Part shown: piece by piece, positions 21,761-29,732 of the stretch
Position numbering within the stretch: the first letter of the stretch is position 1
Layout of the letters: each line of letters opens with the position of its first letter
Origin: Mycolicibacterium hodleri
Lineage (GTDB): Bacteria; Actinomycetota; Actinomycetes; Mycobacteriales; Mycobacteriaceae
Reading direction: 5' to 3'
Assembly (NCBI RefSeq): GCF_025822245.1
Contig: NZ_JACKTL010000059.1
Coordinates: 1 to 64,000 of the forward strand
DNA length: 64,000 nucleotides
Translations under genes and position numbers: made by a program
The notes under the pieces: generated by a model
Told to the model about the DNA's origin: nothing
What the model saw: the letters and a program-made list of their open reading frames with translations, nothing else
Database searches by the model: none

Positions 21761-22192
21761 ATGCTCGACGACATCGACGGCCGACTCAATCCCCATGCAC
21801 CCGCAGTCCTCAGCGTGTTCCGAGTGATCTTTGGGCTGCTGTTCCTCTGTCACGCCAGTGCGCACCTCTTCGGCTGGCCGTCGGGCCCCGCCGCGGCGGT
21901 CGGAGTGTGGCCGTACTTCTACGCCGGCATCCTCGAACTCGTCACGGGCGTGCTCATCACCCTCGGGCTGTTCACGCGGGTCGCAGCCTTCGTTGCGTCC
22001 GGCGTCATGGCCTTCGCGTTCTTCACCCAACACGTGCCGACCGGCGGCATCATCCCGATGGTCAACAACGGCGAACCAGCGGTGCTGTACTGCTTCGCAT
22101 TCCTCTTGCTGGTCTTCACCGGTGGTGGCGCCTTCGCGCTTGACGCTCGCCGGTCCAGCACGTCGCGCGTCACGCAGCGGAATCGCGTGTGA
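21761..22192 (+). CDS. DoxX-family membrane protein (CatD-like)
   Basis: A 143-residue protein with four membrane helices, beginning around LSVFRVIFGLLFLCHA and including YFYAGILELVTGVLITLG and GVMAFAFFTQHVP. The His in CHASAHLFGWP and the Gly-rich turns fit DoxX. DoxX proteins support quinone or thiol-related redox reactions at the membrane. ATG 21761 follows GAAGGAG, 22 bases after the dioxygenase gene, so the two form an operon under the MarR operators. The small gap to 22268 holds no gene. Confidence 0.8.
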   Translation: MLDDIDGRLNPHAPAVLSVFRVIFGLLFLCHASAHLFGWPSGPAAAVGVWPYFYAGILELVTGVLITLGLFTRVAAFVASGVMAFAFFTQHVPTGGIIPMVNNGEPAVLYCFAFLLLVFTGGGAFALDARRSSTSRVTQRNRV

Positions 22193-22268
22193 TCGCCAGC
22201 TCGGGCCGGGATGTAGGGCGTCCTGGCCCGAGCCTTGGGGCCGGCCGCTACATGTGATGAGCCGGAAA

Positions 22269-23426
22269 CTAGGTTCGGCTTGCGCCCAGGAACGACTGGA
22301 CTTCGGTTTCGACGTCGTAGTCCAGCGACCAGAGCAAGTCTGCGACGGTGCCGCGCAGCTTCTCGTCCCGCTCGGGGCTGTCCCCGCTGTCGTACACCAG
22401 GCCGCCGTTGCGAGAGTTGCGCTGAACTTGCCCTGCCCGGTCGCGCCGGAGGGACTCGTAGCGCACCACGGCGTCGGGGAGTTCGCGTGAATCGACACCG
22501 TCGAGCACGGCGGCCAGTGCGACCGCATCCTCGATCGACTGGTTTGCGCCCTGCCCCATGTGCGGCAGCATCGGATGGGCGGCGTCGCCCAGCAGGGTGA
22601 GCCGCCCGTTGCTCCACCGGGACAGGGGTTCCCGATCGTAGAGACCCCACCGGAAGGTGGTGTCGACGTGACTGATGATCTTCTGCACCATCGGGTCCCA
22701 GCCGACGAACTCCCGGGCCAACGTCGCCGGATCGCCAGGTGCGGACCACGATTCGCGCATCTCGTCGTCGCTGGGCACGAATCCGACGAAGTTGATCAGC
22801 TTCCCGCCTCGCAGGGTGAAGACGAGGAAGTGCTTTCCCTGGCCCATCGACATCGTCGACACCGTGGCCGGATAGTCCGGAACGCGGTCGGCGGGGATGA
22901 CGCCGCGGTAGGCGATGCTTCCCGAGAACACGGGGTCGCTGGGCTCCACGACGTGCTGCTGCAGCACCGAGTGAATGCCGTCGGCCGCGATGACGAGGTC
23001 GGCGTGCGCGCGCTCGCCGTCGGCGAATTCGACGACGGCGTGATTGGCGTCCTGGTGGAAGCCGACGCACCGGCGGCCCGTGGAGACGGTCCCGCTCGGC
23101 AGGCCGTCGGCGAGCATGGCGATGAGGTCGGGCCGGTACATGCCGAGGACCCTGCCGTCCATCTCCTGCTCGGTCAGCACTCGGCCGCCGCCGTCGCTGA
23201 ACCGCCACTGCGTCCACCGCGGCCCGTAGTCCGCCAACTGCTTCTGCAGGCCGAGCCGGTCCAGCAGGCGGATGCTGTTGGCGCCGAGCGCGACGCCCGC
23301 ACCGACCTCGCCGAGCTGCCTCGCCTGCTCGTAGACCCGGACGTCGAAACCCTTGCAACTCAAGGCGCGCGCGGTGGCCAAGCCACCGATGCCCGCACCC
23401 ACGATTGCCACCTTCACCCGATCCAT
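22269..23426 (-). CDS. FAD-dependent aromatic-ring monooxygenase (salicylate hydroxylase-like)
   Basis: A 385-residue group A flavoprotein monooxygenase. It has the Rossmann motif VAIVGAGIGGLATA at about 5-18, the DG fingerprint VIAADGIHS near 155 and the GD motif LLGDAAHPMLPHMGQGANQ near 285. Such enzymes hydroxylate phenolic rings with NAD(P)H and oxygen. ATG 23426 is preferred over in-frame ATG 23456 because GGGAA lies upstream of it and the operator abuts 23456. It is divergent from a TetR gene, and two palindromic operators lie between them. Substrate not deducible; salicylate- or 6-hydroxynicotinate-type compounds are usual. Confidence 0.85.
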   Translation of the reverse strand: MDRVKVAIVGAGIGGLATARALSCKGFDVRVYEQARQLGEVGAGVALGANSIRLLDRLGLQKQLADYGPRWTQWRFSDGGGRVLTEQEMDGRVLGMYRPDLIAMLADGLPSGTVSTGRRCVGFHQDANHAVVEFADGERAHADLVIAADGIHSVLQQHVVEPSDPVFSGSIAYRGVIPADRVPDYPATVSTMSMGQGKHFLVFTLRGGKLINFVGFVPSDDEMRESWSAPGDPATLAREFVGWDPMVQKIISHVDTTFRWGLYDREPLSRWSNGRLTLLGDAAHPMLPHMGQGANQSIEDAVALAAVLDGVDSRELPDAVVRYESLRRDRAGQVQRNSRNGGLVYDSGDSPERDEKLRGTVADLLWSLDYDVETEVQSFLGASRT

Positions 23427-23456
23427 GCTGATTCCCAGCCTTTCCGCAGAATTCAT

Positions 23457-23503
23457 GTACCGATCGGCACAACATTGACCATACGCGTACCGATCGGTAC
23501 GGT
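23457..23503. promoter_or_regulatory. Two TetR operators overlapping divergent promoters
   Basis: GTACCGATCGGCAC (23457-23470) and the perfect GTACCGATCGGTAC (23487-23500) are 30 bases apart. The second covers the promoter of the TetR gene: TTGACC (23475-23480), 17 bases, TACGGT (23498-23503). Binding would shut off both genes. Confidence 0.8.
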
Positions 23504-23509
23504 CAAGGA

Positions 23510-24079
23510 GTGGCGCGCACACCAGACCCCGTCAAGCGGGCGGCCCTTCTGACCGACGTGGTCGACTACCTGGAGACCCGGGGCGTCAACGACCTGTCCC
23601 TGGCTCCCATGGCCGAAGCGCTCGGCACGAGCAAGCGAATGTTGTTGTACTACTTCGGCGATCGCGGGGAGCTGCTGGCCCAGGCTCTCGACGCCAGCAG
23701 GCCCAGGGTGGGGGAGATCTTTCACGACGTCGCGACGGCCGACCAGTTCTCCGACGCCGGGCGGGCCCTGTGGCGCGGCTTGACCCGGGGCGACCAGAAG
23801 CGCAGCGTACGAATGCTGCTGCAGGTACTCAGCCTCGCCACCACCGATCCGGAGACCTACGGCCCGTACGCCCGAACCGCGGTCGAGGTGATGCTCGACC
23901 CGATCGGCGACGCGCTCGAGGCGATTGGGTACGGGCGCCGCGAAGCACGCGTACGCGCGACGCTCGTCGTCTCCGGCCTCCGTGGCCTGTGCCAGGACCT
24001 GTTGGTCACCGGCCAGAGTGCGCGCGTGGACGCGGCCGCCGAGCTGGTCATCGCCGCCGCGACGGCAACTGGGCCGTGA
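23510..24079 (+). CDS. TetR-family regulator
   Basis: A 189-residue regulator with the TetR N-terminal HTH (LTDVVDYLETRGVNDLSLAP, then MAEALGTSKRMLLYYFGDRG with the family Tyr-Tyr-Phe) and an all-helical ligand domain. The GTG at 23510 lies six bases after the -10 TACGGT, so the messenger probably starts at the start codon (leaderless); an AAGGA that overlaps the start would be too close to act. It likely represses itself and the divergent monooxygenase, and probably the quinone oxidoreductase 33 bases downstream on the same strand. Confidence 0.88.
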   Translation: MARTPDPVKRAALLTDVVDYLETRGVNDLSLAPMAEALGTSKRMLLYYFGDRGELLAQALDASRPRVGEIFHDVATADQFSDAGRALWRGLTRGDQKRSVRMLLQVLSLATTDPETYGPYARTAVEVMLDPIGDALEAIGYGRREARVRATLVVSGLRGLCQDLLVTGQSARVDAAAELVIAAATATGP

Positions 24080-24112
24080 CTGTCGACCGAGTCCGAGAAG
24101 GGATGTCTTCTG

Positions 24113-25102
24113 ATGCGTGCTGCGTGGTATGACCGACAGGGTGTCGCCGCCGAGGTGCTCGAGATCGGCAATCTGCCCGATCCGGAGCCAGATGTGGGCG
24201 AGGTTCGGGTGCGGTTGACCGTCTCGGGGGTCAACCCCGGCGACACCAAGAAGCGCAGCGGATGGCTCGGCACTCCAATGGCATTCCCGCGCGTCGTTCC
24301 GCACAGTGACGGCGCGGGGGTGGTCGACGGAGTCGGTGCCGGCGTCGACACGGACCGAATCGGGCAGCGGGTGTGGGTGTACGGCGCTCAGTCCTATCGG
24401 CCGTCTGGCACGGCTGCCGAGTTCACGGTGGTTCCCGCCGACCAAGCGGTGCCGCTACCCGCGGGCGTGTCAGACGAACTTGGCGCATGTCTCGGCATCC
24501 CCGGAATCACGGCGCACCGCTGTGTCTTCGGCGACGGGCCCGTGGCAGGCAAGGTCGTGCTCGTCCACGGCATCCTTGGCAACGTCGGCTCGATGGCCGC
24601 TGAGCTCGCCCGCTGGAACGGAGCGACGGTGGTAGGCACCGTACGGCGCTCCGAGGACGTCCCGGAAGTCGAACCACGGGTCTGTGATTCGGTCGTCGCA
24701 TTGGACGGTCCGGATCCGGCAGCGGCGATCCGCGCCGTGGCCGGCGCCGTCGACCGAGTCGTCGAGGTGTCGCTGTCCGACAACGTCGACCTCGACGCGG
24801 CCGTCATCGCCAACGGCGCGGTGATCGCGGCGTATGCCAGCCGCGCCGACCGCCCCGGCATTCCGTTCTGGCCACTGCTGTTCGCCAATGCGTCCCTGCG
24901 AATGCTCGGCAGTGACGACTTTCCCCCGGCCGCGAAAGAAGCTGCGGCGCAAGACCTCACCAGAGCTGCGGCCGACGGTGCCCTGAAGCCCGGCATCTCC
25001 GCCCGCTACCCACTCTCCGACGTCGCACTCAGTCACGACCACGTAGACGCGGGATCCCGTGGACGCGTCCTCGTCGTGCACGCCGGCACGGTCAGGCCGT
25101 GA
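24113..25102 (+). CDS. Quinone oxidoreductase (zeta-crystallin type, MDR family)
   Basis: A 329-residue medium-chain dehydrogenase/reductase without the structural-zinc Cys cluster, as in NADPH:quinone reductases. Features are the N-terminal GroES-like part with VSGVNPGDTKKRSG, and a nucleotide-binding Rossmann part with VLVHGILGNVGSMAAELA (a variant of the usual AxGGVG). It would reduce quinones or enones with NADPH. ATG 24113 follows AAGGGA at nine bases. It shares a transcript direction with the TetR gene, and its 3' end overlaps that of the convergent sulP gene by 11 bases. Confidence 0.8.
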   Translation: MRAAWYDRQGVAAEVLEIGNLPDPEPDVGEVRVRLTVSGVNPGDTKKRSGWLGTPMAFPRVVPHSDGAGVVDGVGAGVDTDRIGQRVWVYGAQSYRPSGTAAEFTVVPADQAVPLPAGVSDELGACLGIPGITAHRCVFGDGPVAGKVVLVHGILGNVGSMAAELARWNGATVVGTVRRSEDVPEVEPRVCDSVVALDGPDPAAAIRAVAGAVDRVVEVSLSDNVDLDAAVIANGAVIAAYASRADRPGIPFWPLLFANASLRMLGSDDFPPAAKEAAAQDLTRAAADGALKPGISARYPLSDVALSHDHVDAGSRGRVLVVHAGTVRP

Positions 25103-26747
25103 CGACGTGGGAACGGGCGTGGACCACCGCGTCGTCCAGGGTGTCCATCAGATGGTTGTCGTGGCGCAGGGAGTCGAATATCCCGACGTTGGCCAGCAAG
25201 CTCAGATGTTCGGGTTGCACGCCCTTGATGATGACCGTGATGCCCCTGGCCTCGAGCTCGGTGGTGATCTCGGCCAGGGTGTGCGCGCCGGTGGCGTCGA
25301 GCATGCCGAGTTGGGACATCCGAATGATCACCACGGTGACGTGTTCGTGCTCTGCATCGACGATTGCGGTCGAGATCCGCTCGGCCACACCAAAGAACAT
25401 CGCTCCGTCGAGGCGCAGTAGTGCGATCTGCTCGTCACCGGGCTGATGCGGGCCCGGCAGTTCCTCGCGGACCACGCTGCTGCGCCGCGCAACACTGCGC
25501 AGCGCGAACAACGCCGCGACGACGATACCGATCTCCACCGCTTCGATCAGGTCGAAGCACACGGTGACCACGGCGGTCATGACGAAGATCAACGCGTCCG
25601 AGCGCGTCGACCGCAAGACTTGACCCACAGTGGAGGCGGAGATCATCCGAAACGACGTCACCATCAGCACACCGGCCAACGCGGACAACGGGATCGACGC
25701 AACCGGACCGGTCGCCAGATACACCACGGCGAGCAGCACGAGCGAATGAACGATCGCCGACACCCGGGTTCGAGCCCCCGACCGAACGTTGACCGCGGTG
25801 CGGGCGATGGCGCCGGTGGCGGGCATGCCGCCAAAGGCCCCCGACGCGATCGACGCCAGGCCCTGACCGACCAGTTCGCGGTCGGGGTCGTAGGGACCGG
25901 TGGGGGACATGGTCGCCGCCACCCGTGCCGACAGCAGCGACTCGATGGCCGACAGCGCCGCGATGGCCACGGAGGCGCCGATCAGGGTCCGCACCGCGTC
26001 CACGTCGACGGTCGGAAGCACCGGCGCGGGCAGGCTGGACGGCAACTTGCCGATGCTCGCGACCGGCAGGTGGGCGACGTGGACCACGACGGTGGCGGCG
26101 ACGACGGCGATGAGCGACGCCGGCATCCCACGGTGGATCCGCGGTAGCGCAACCATCGTCACCGCGACGAGGAGCACTACGCCGACGGTTTCGGCAACCG
26201 GGGTCCAGTCGCGACTCTCGGTCACGGTCGCGACGACGTCGTAGGCCGCAGGCAGGGTCCCCCGACCGGCCGGCGCCTGAATGCCGAGGGCGTTCGGGAT
26301 CTGCTGCAGGAAGATGATGGCGGCGATCCCCAACGTGAACCCCTCGATGACCGGCCAGGGCAGGAAGGTCACCGCCCGTCCCAAGCCGGACGCTCCTGCG
26401 GCCACCACGATCAGCCCGGCCAGCACGGTGACCAGCGCGATGCTTCCCAGCCCGTGCGCGGCGACGATGGGGGCGAGGACCACCGCCATCGCGCCCGTCG
26501 GTCCGGACACCTGGACGTGAGATCCGCCGAAGACGGCGGCCACCACCCCGGCGACCACGGCGGTGATCAGCCCCGCTGCCGGCCCTACCCCCGAGCTGAT
26601 GCCGAAGGCCAACGCGAGTGGAAGGGCGACCACGCCAACCGTGACCCCGGCCAGCACGTCGCGACGCCACGACTGCTTGAGCGAGGCGTAGTCGTCGCGG
26701 CGCGGGAGGAGGCGGCCGACCCTGGGCGGTATCACTGTGTCGGACAA
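25092..26747 (-). CDS. SulP-family anion transporter with STAS domain
   Basis: A 551-residue protein with 10-12 membrane helices, starting with LAGVTVGVVALPLALAFGIS (the sulfate transporter signature region), GPTGAMAVVLAP, and EGFTLGIAAIIFLQQIP, and a C-terminal STAS domain from about residue 435 (LLRLDGAMFFGVAERI, RMSQLGMLDATGAHTLAEI). SulP proteins carry sulfate, bicarbonate or dicarboxylates. The start is TTG 26745-26747 with GAGAGG upstream; GTG 26735 is an alternative. It resembles Rv1739c in layout and faces a stress-gene promoter region with a candidate DosR box, as Rv1739c faces Rv1738. Confidence 0.85.
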   Translation of the reverse strand: MSDTVIPPRVGRLLPRRDDYASLKQSWRRDVLAGVTVGVVALPLALAFGISSGVGPAAGLITAVVAGVVAAVFGGSHVQVSGPTGAMAVVLAPIVAAHGLGSIALVTVLAGLIVVAAGASGLGRAVTFLPWPVIEGFTLGIAAIIFLQQIPNALGIQAPAGRGTLPAAYDVVATVTESRDWTPVAETVGVVLLVAVTMVALPRIHRGMPASLIAVVAATVVVHVAHLPVASIGKLPSSLPAPVLPTVDVDAVRTLIGASVAIAALSAIESLLSARVAATMSPTGPYDPDRELVGQGLASIASGAFGGMPATGAIARTAVNVRSGARTRVSAIVHSLVLLAVVYLATGPVASIPLSALAGVLMVTSFRMISASTVGQVLRSTRSDALIFVMTAVVTVCFDLIEAVEIGIVVAALFALRSVARRSSVVREELPGPHQPGDEQIALLRLDGAMFFGVAERISTAIVDAEHEHVTVVIIRMSQLGMLDATGAHTLAEITTELEARGITVIIKGVQPEHLSLLANVGIFDSLRHDNHLMDTLDDAVVHARSHVVTA

Positions 26748-26816
26748 TGTCGTCCTCTCGGTTCAGGGCAGAGTTGACCGCGCGCAGTCGACGCTATGGG
26801 TCATGTTGCGTTGCGG

Positions 26817-26836
26817 TAAGGGGCTTTGGTCCCCGA
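26817..26836. promoter_or_regulatory. Candidate DosR/DevR box
   Basis: TAAGGGGCTTTGGTCCCCGA matches 15 of 20 positions of the palindromic DosR consensus, including the GGG..CT-TT-.GTCCC core. It lies about 160 bases before the truncated universal-stress gene and 70 bases before sulP on the other strand. DosR induces such genes in hypoxia. The rest of 26748-26993 holds no gene I can support. Confidence 0.5.
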
Positions 26837-26993
26837 TCAGCTCGCGCACGGTCCCTCCGTCAATCGGTGCCGCAAGACCTTCCCGCAGGTGACCAATGGC
26901 CCACGCCCCCAGCGGGTGGTGGCCCCTACCGTGAGTCACACATGGCGCGAGAGACGTGAATCCGCGCGACCAACCTCTCCAAGGAGTCGTGAC

Positions 26994-27074
26994 ATGACCG
27001 CAGCCACCGCCCGTCGTGGGCTGATCGTCGGAGTCGACGGTTCGGCGCCCGTCGTCATCACTCGCACCTCGTGA
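26994..27074 (+). pseudogene. N-terminal stump of a universal stress protein, now a coupled leader ORF
   Basis: A 26-codon frame with a good ribosome site (AAGGAG). Residues 8-17 read RGLIVGVDGSA, the first strand and ATP-loop start of UspA-type universal stress proteins. The rest of the usual 140-290 residues is missing; the frame ends with TGA overlapping the GTG of the next gene (GTGA). The stump appears to survive because it brings ribosomes to the ATPase start. In M. tuberculosis a full Usp gene (Rv1996) precedes ctpF in the same position. Confidence 0.65.
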
Positions 27075-29701
27075 CGCGTTCCGCCGCGAATTCGTTGGCC
27101 CCACCCTCGCCCACGACGCCGGGCGTCGTCACCGCCGAGCGGGTCGCGTGCACGTCGGCCGATGAGGTCCTGGTCTGGTTGGACAGCACGAGGCAGGGGC
27201 TCAGCGGCACCGAGGCGGCCGCGCGGCTGACGAGCCACGGTCCCAACGCCGTTCGCACCCACGAGGTCAGCGCGCTTGCGGTACTCGGACGTCAACTGCG
27301 CAGCGCCCTGCTGATCCTGTTGGCGGGCACGGCCGTCCTGTCGTACTTCCTCGGCGACGGCACGCAGGCGGTCATCATCGGCGTCATCCTGGTGGCCAGC
27401 ATCGGGCTGGGATTCTTCAACGAATACCGGGCCGAACGCATGGCGGCGCACCTGCATTCATCGCTGCGCCACACCACCATGGTGCGCCGGGATGGGCGGT
27501 TCACGACGGTCGACGTCGTCGAACTGGTGCCCGGCGACGTCGTCCGGTTGGGGTTGGGCGAAGTCGTGCCGGCCGACGTACGCCTTCTCGAGGTGTCCGG
27601 TCTGGAGTGCGACGAGAGCATCCTCACCGGCGAGTCCAGCGCGGCCGAGAAGTGGTCCGAGACGACGAAAACCGGTGTTGGTCTGGCCGATTCGACCGAC
27701 CTGGCCTTCATGGGCACCATCGTCAGTGCCGGCGAGGGGTCCGGGGTGGTCTTCGCGACCGGGGCGGACGCCCAATTCGGCCGGATCGCCGCTGGGCTCG
27801 GCACCCGCCAGCCGGAGACCGCCTTTCAGGAGGGTCTGCGTCGTTTCTCCTACCTGTTGCTGTGGGTTGCGGTGACGCTGACGGCGGTCATCTTGGTCAC
27901 CAACGTGCTCTTGCAGCGCTCGATCATCGACTCGGTGCTGTTCGCCCTGGCGATCGCCGTCGGCATCACCCCCCAACTACTGCCCGCCGTGGTCAGCACC
28001 AGCCTGGCGACGGGCGCGGGTCGGCTCGCGAAGCTCAAGGTCCTGGTCAAGCGATTGGTGTGCATCGAAGACCTCGGTGACATCGACGTGCTGATCACCG
28101 ACAAGACCGGCACGTTGACCGACGGGCACATCACCTTGGTCGACGCGTTGGACCCCGACGGCCATTCCGCCGACCCGGTCCTTCATCTGGGACTGTTGGC
28201 GACCGCGGTCGACCCCGACACGGGTGGGGGATCGGGCAATGCGCTGGACGCCGCGCTCTGGGAGTCCCCACGAGCGCGCGACGTCGCGGTCGCCGCCCTT
28301 CCGCTGGTCGCGACGCGACCGTTCGACCACACCCGGCGGGCAGCTTCGGCGCTGGTGGGCGACGGCGCCCGACGGGTGCTGATCGTCAAGGGTGCGCCGG
28401 AGCAGGTGATGGCCACGTGTGTCGGGGTGCCCAGCGCTGCGGAATCGACCTTGGAAGCGCTCTTCGCCGACGGTCGACGCGTGGTCGCCGTGGCCAGCAA
28501 GCCGGCCCCCGGCTTGTCGAGCATCGCCGCGGAAGACGAGTCCGAGCTGACGCTGGAGGGGTTCTTGGTCTTCGCCGACGAGCCGAAGGCCGCCGCCCGG
28601 GAGTCCTTGGCCCGGCTGGCCGGACTGGGCATCGAGGTCAAGGTCGCCACCGGCGACAATCCGCGCGTGGCCGAACGCGTCTGCGCGGACTTGGGTTTGG
28701 TCAGCAAGGGCACGGTCACCGGGGCCGAACTGGATCAGCTCGAGGACGGTGCGTTCGACGACCGGGTGCGCAACTGCACGATCTTCGCCAGGATTTCCCC
28801 CGAGCACAAGGCACGGCTCGTCACGTCGGCTCGGCGGAACGGCCGTTCGGTCGGCTTCCTCGGTGACGGCGTCAACGACGCGCTGGCGCTGCACGCCGCC
28901 GACGTCGGCATCTCGGTGGACACGGCGACCGACGTGGCCAAGGACGCCGCCGACGTCGTGCTGTTGGAGAAGGATCTCGGGGTGTTGGCGAGCGGAGTGG
29001 CCGAGGGCCGCCGCATCTTTGCCAACACCATCAAGTACGTCCTGATGGGCACCTCCAGCAACTTCGGCAACATGTTCAGCGCTGCGGCGGCCTCGGCGGT
29101 GCTGAGCTTCCTGCCGATGCTGCCGAGCCAGATCCTGTTGAACAACCTGCTCTATGACAGCTCCCAGCTCGCGATCCCGACCGACCGGGTGGACGAGGAA
29201 CAGCTCCAGGCCCCCGCGCACTGGAACATCGCATTCATCCGCCGGTTCATGCTGACGTTCGGACCCATCAGTTCGCTGTTCGACTTCATCACCTTCGGCC
29301 TGATGCTCGGTGTCCTACACGCGGGCCCGGTCGAGTTCCGCACCGGGTGGTTCGTGGAATCCCTTGCCACCCAAACACTGATCATCTTCGCGATCCGCAC
29401 ACGACGCATCCCGTTCTATCGCAGCCGACCCGGCATCGTGTTGACGGCGGCGACCTTCACGGTGATCGGCGTCGGGGTTGCCCTGACGTTGTCCCCACTG
29501 GCGACGGCATTGGGCTTCACCCCGCTGCCGTTGGCGTTCTTCGCCGCCCTGGCGGTGATGGCCCTGCTGTACCTGGTGCTCGTCGAGGTGACGAAGAAGG
29601 TGTTCTACGCCGATTCGGCGCCTGGCCGCGACCGTCGACGCACCCGCGGCCACGAGCACCGGATCCACCGGCGCGCTGCACGATTCAGCCATGCGGGGTG
29701 A
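27071..29701 (+). CDS. P-type ATPase, MgtA-like (P3B) cation transporter
   Basis: An 876-residue P-type ATPase. It has the actuator motif TGES near 186, the phosphorylation motif DKTGT with Asp 344, the hinge GDGVNDALAL near 597, and a membrane segment 4 with VGITPQLLPAVVSTSLA, where Mg2+ ATPases have TPEMLP. The segment VKRLVCIEDLGDIDVL and overall layout are closest to MgtA/MgtB-type importers, and less like Ca2+ pumps. Start is the GTG at 27071, coupled to the Usp stump. A candidate DosR box lies upstream. The ion is inferred from family only; the Glu-to-Gln change in TPQLLP could alter it. Confidence 0.85.
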   Translation: MTRSAANSLAPPSPTTPGVVTAERVACTSADEVLVWLDSTRQGLSGTEAAARLTSHGPNAVRTHEVSALAVLGRQLRSALLILLAGTAVLSYFLGDGTQAVIIGVILVASIGLGFFNEYRAERMAAHLHSSLRHTTMVRRDGRFTTVDVVELVPGDVVRLGLGEVVPADVRLLEVSGLECDESILTGESSAAEKWSETTKTGVGLADSTDLAFMGTIVSAGEGSGVVFATGADAQFGRIAAGLGTRQPETAFQEGLRRFSYLLLWVAVTLTAVILVTNVLLQRSIIDSVLFALAIAVGITPQLLPAVVSTSLATGAGRLAKLKVLVKRLVCIEDLGDIDVLITDKTGTLTDGHITLVDALDPDGHSADPVLHLGLLATAVDPDTGGGSGNALDAALWESPRARDVAVAALPLVATRPFDHTRRAASALVGDGARRVLIVKGAPEQVMATCVGVPSAAESTLEALFADGRRVVAVASKPAPGLSSIAAEDESELTLEGFLVFADEPKAAARESLARLAGLGIEVKVATGDNPRVAERVCADLGLVSKGTVTGAELDQLEDGAFDDRVRNCTIFARISPEHKARLVTSARRNGRSVGFLGDGVNDALALHAADVGISVDTATDVAKDAADVVLLEKDLGVLASGVAEGRRIFANTIKYVLMGTSSNFGNMFSAAAASAVLSFLPMLPSQILLNNLLYDSSQLAIPTDRVDEEQLQAPAHWNIAFIRRFMLTFGPISSLFDFITFGLMLGVLHAGPVEFRTGWFVESLATQTLIIFAIRTRRIPFYRSRPGIVLTAATFTVIGVGVALTLSPLATALGFTPLPLAFFAALAVMALLYLVLVEVTKKVFYADSAPGRDRRRTRGHEHRIHRRAARFSHAG

Positions 29702-29732
29702 ACCGAATAGGTACGTCGGGATGAGGGAGTGG

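Noticed and set aside
21919..23475. A 518-codon minus-strand frame across the monooxygenase and DoxX
   Set aside because: It is a frame shadow; the monooxygenase motifs are all in the frame 22269-23426.
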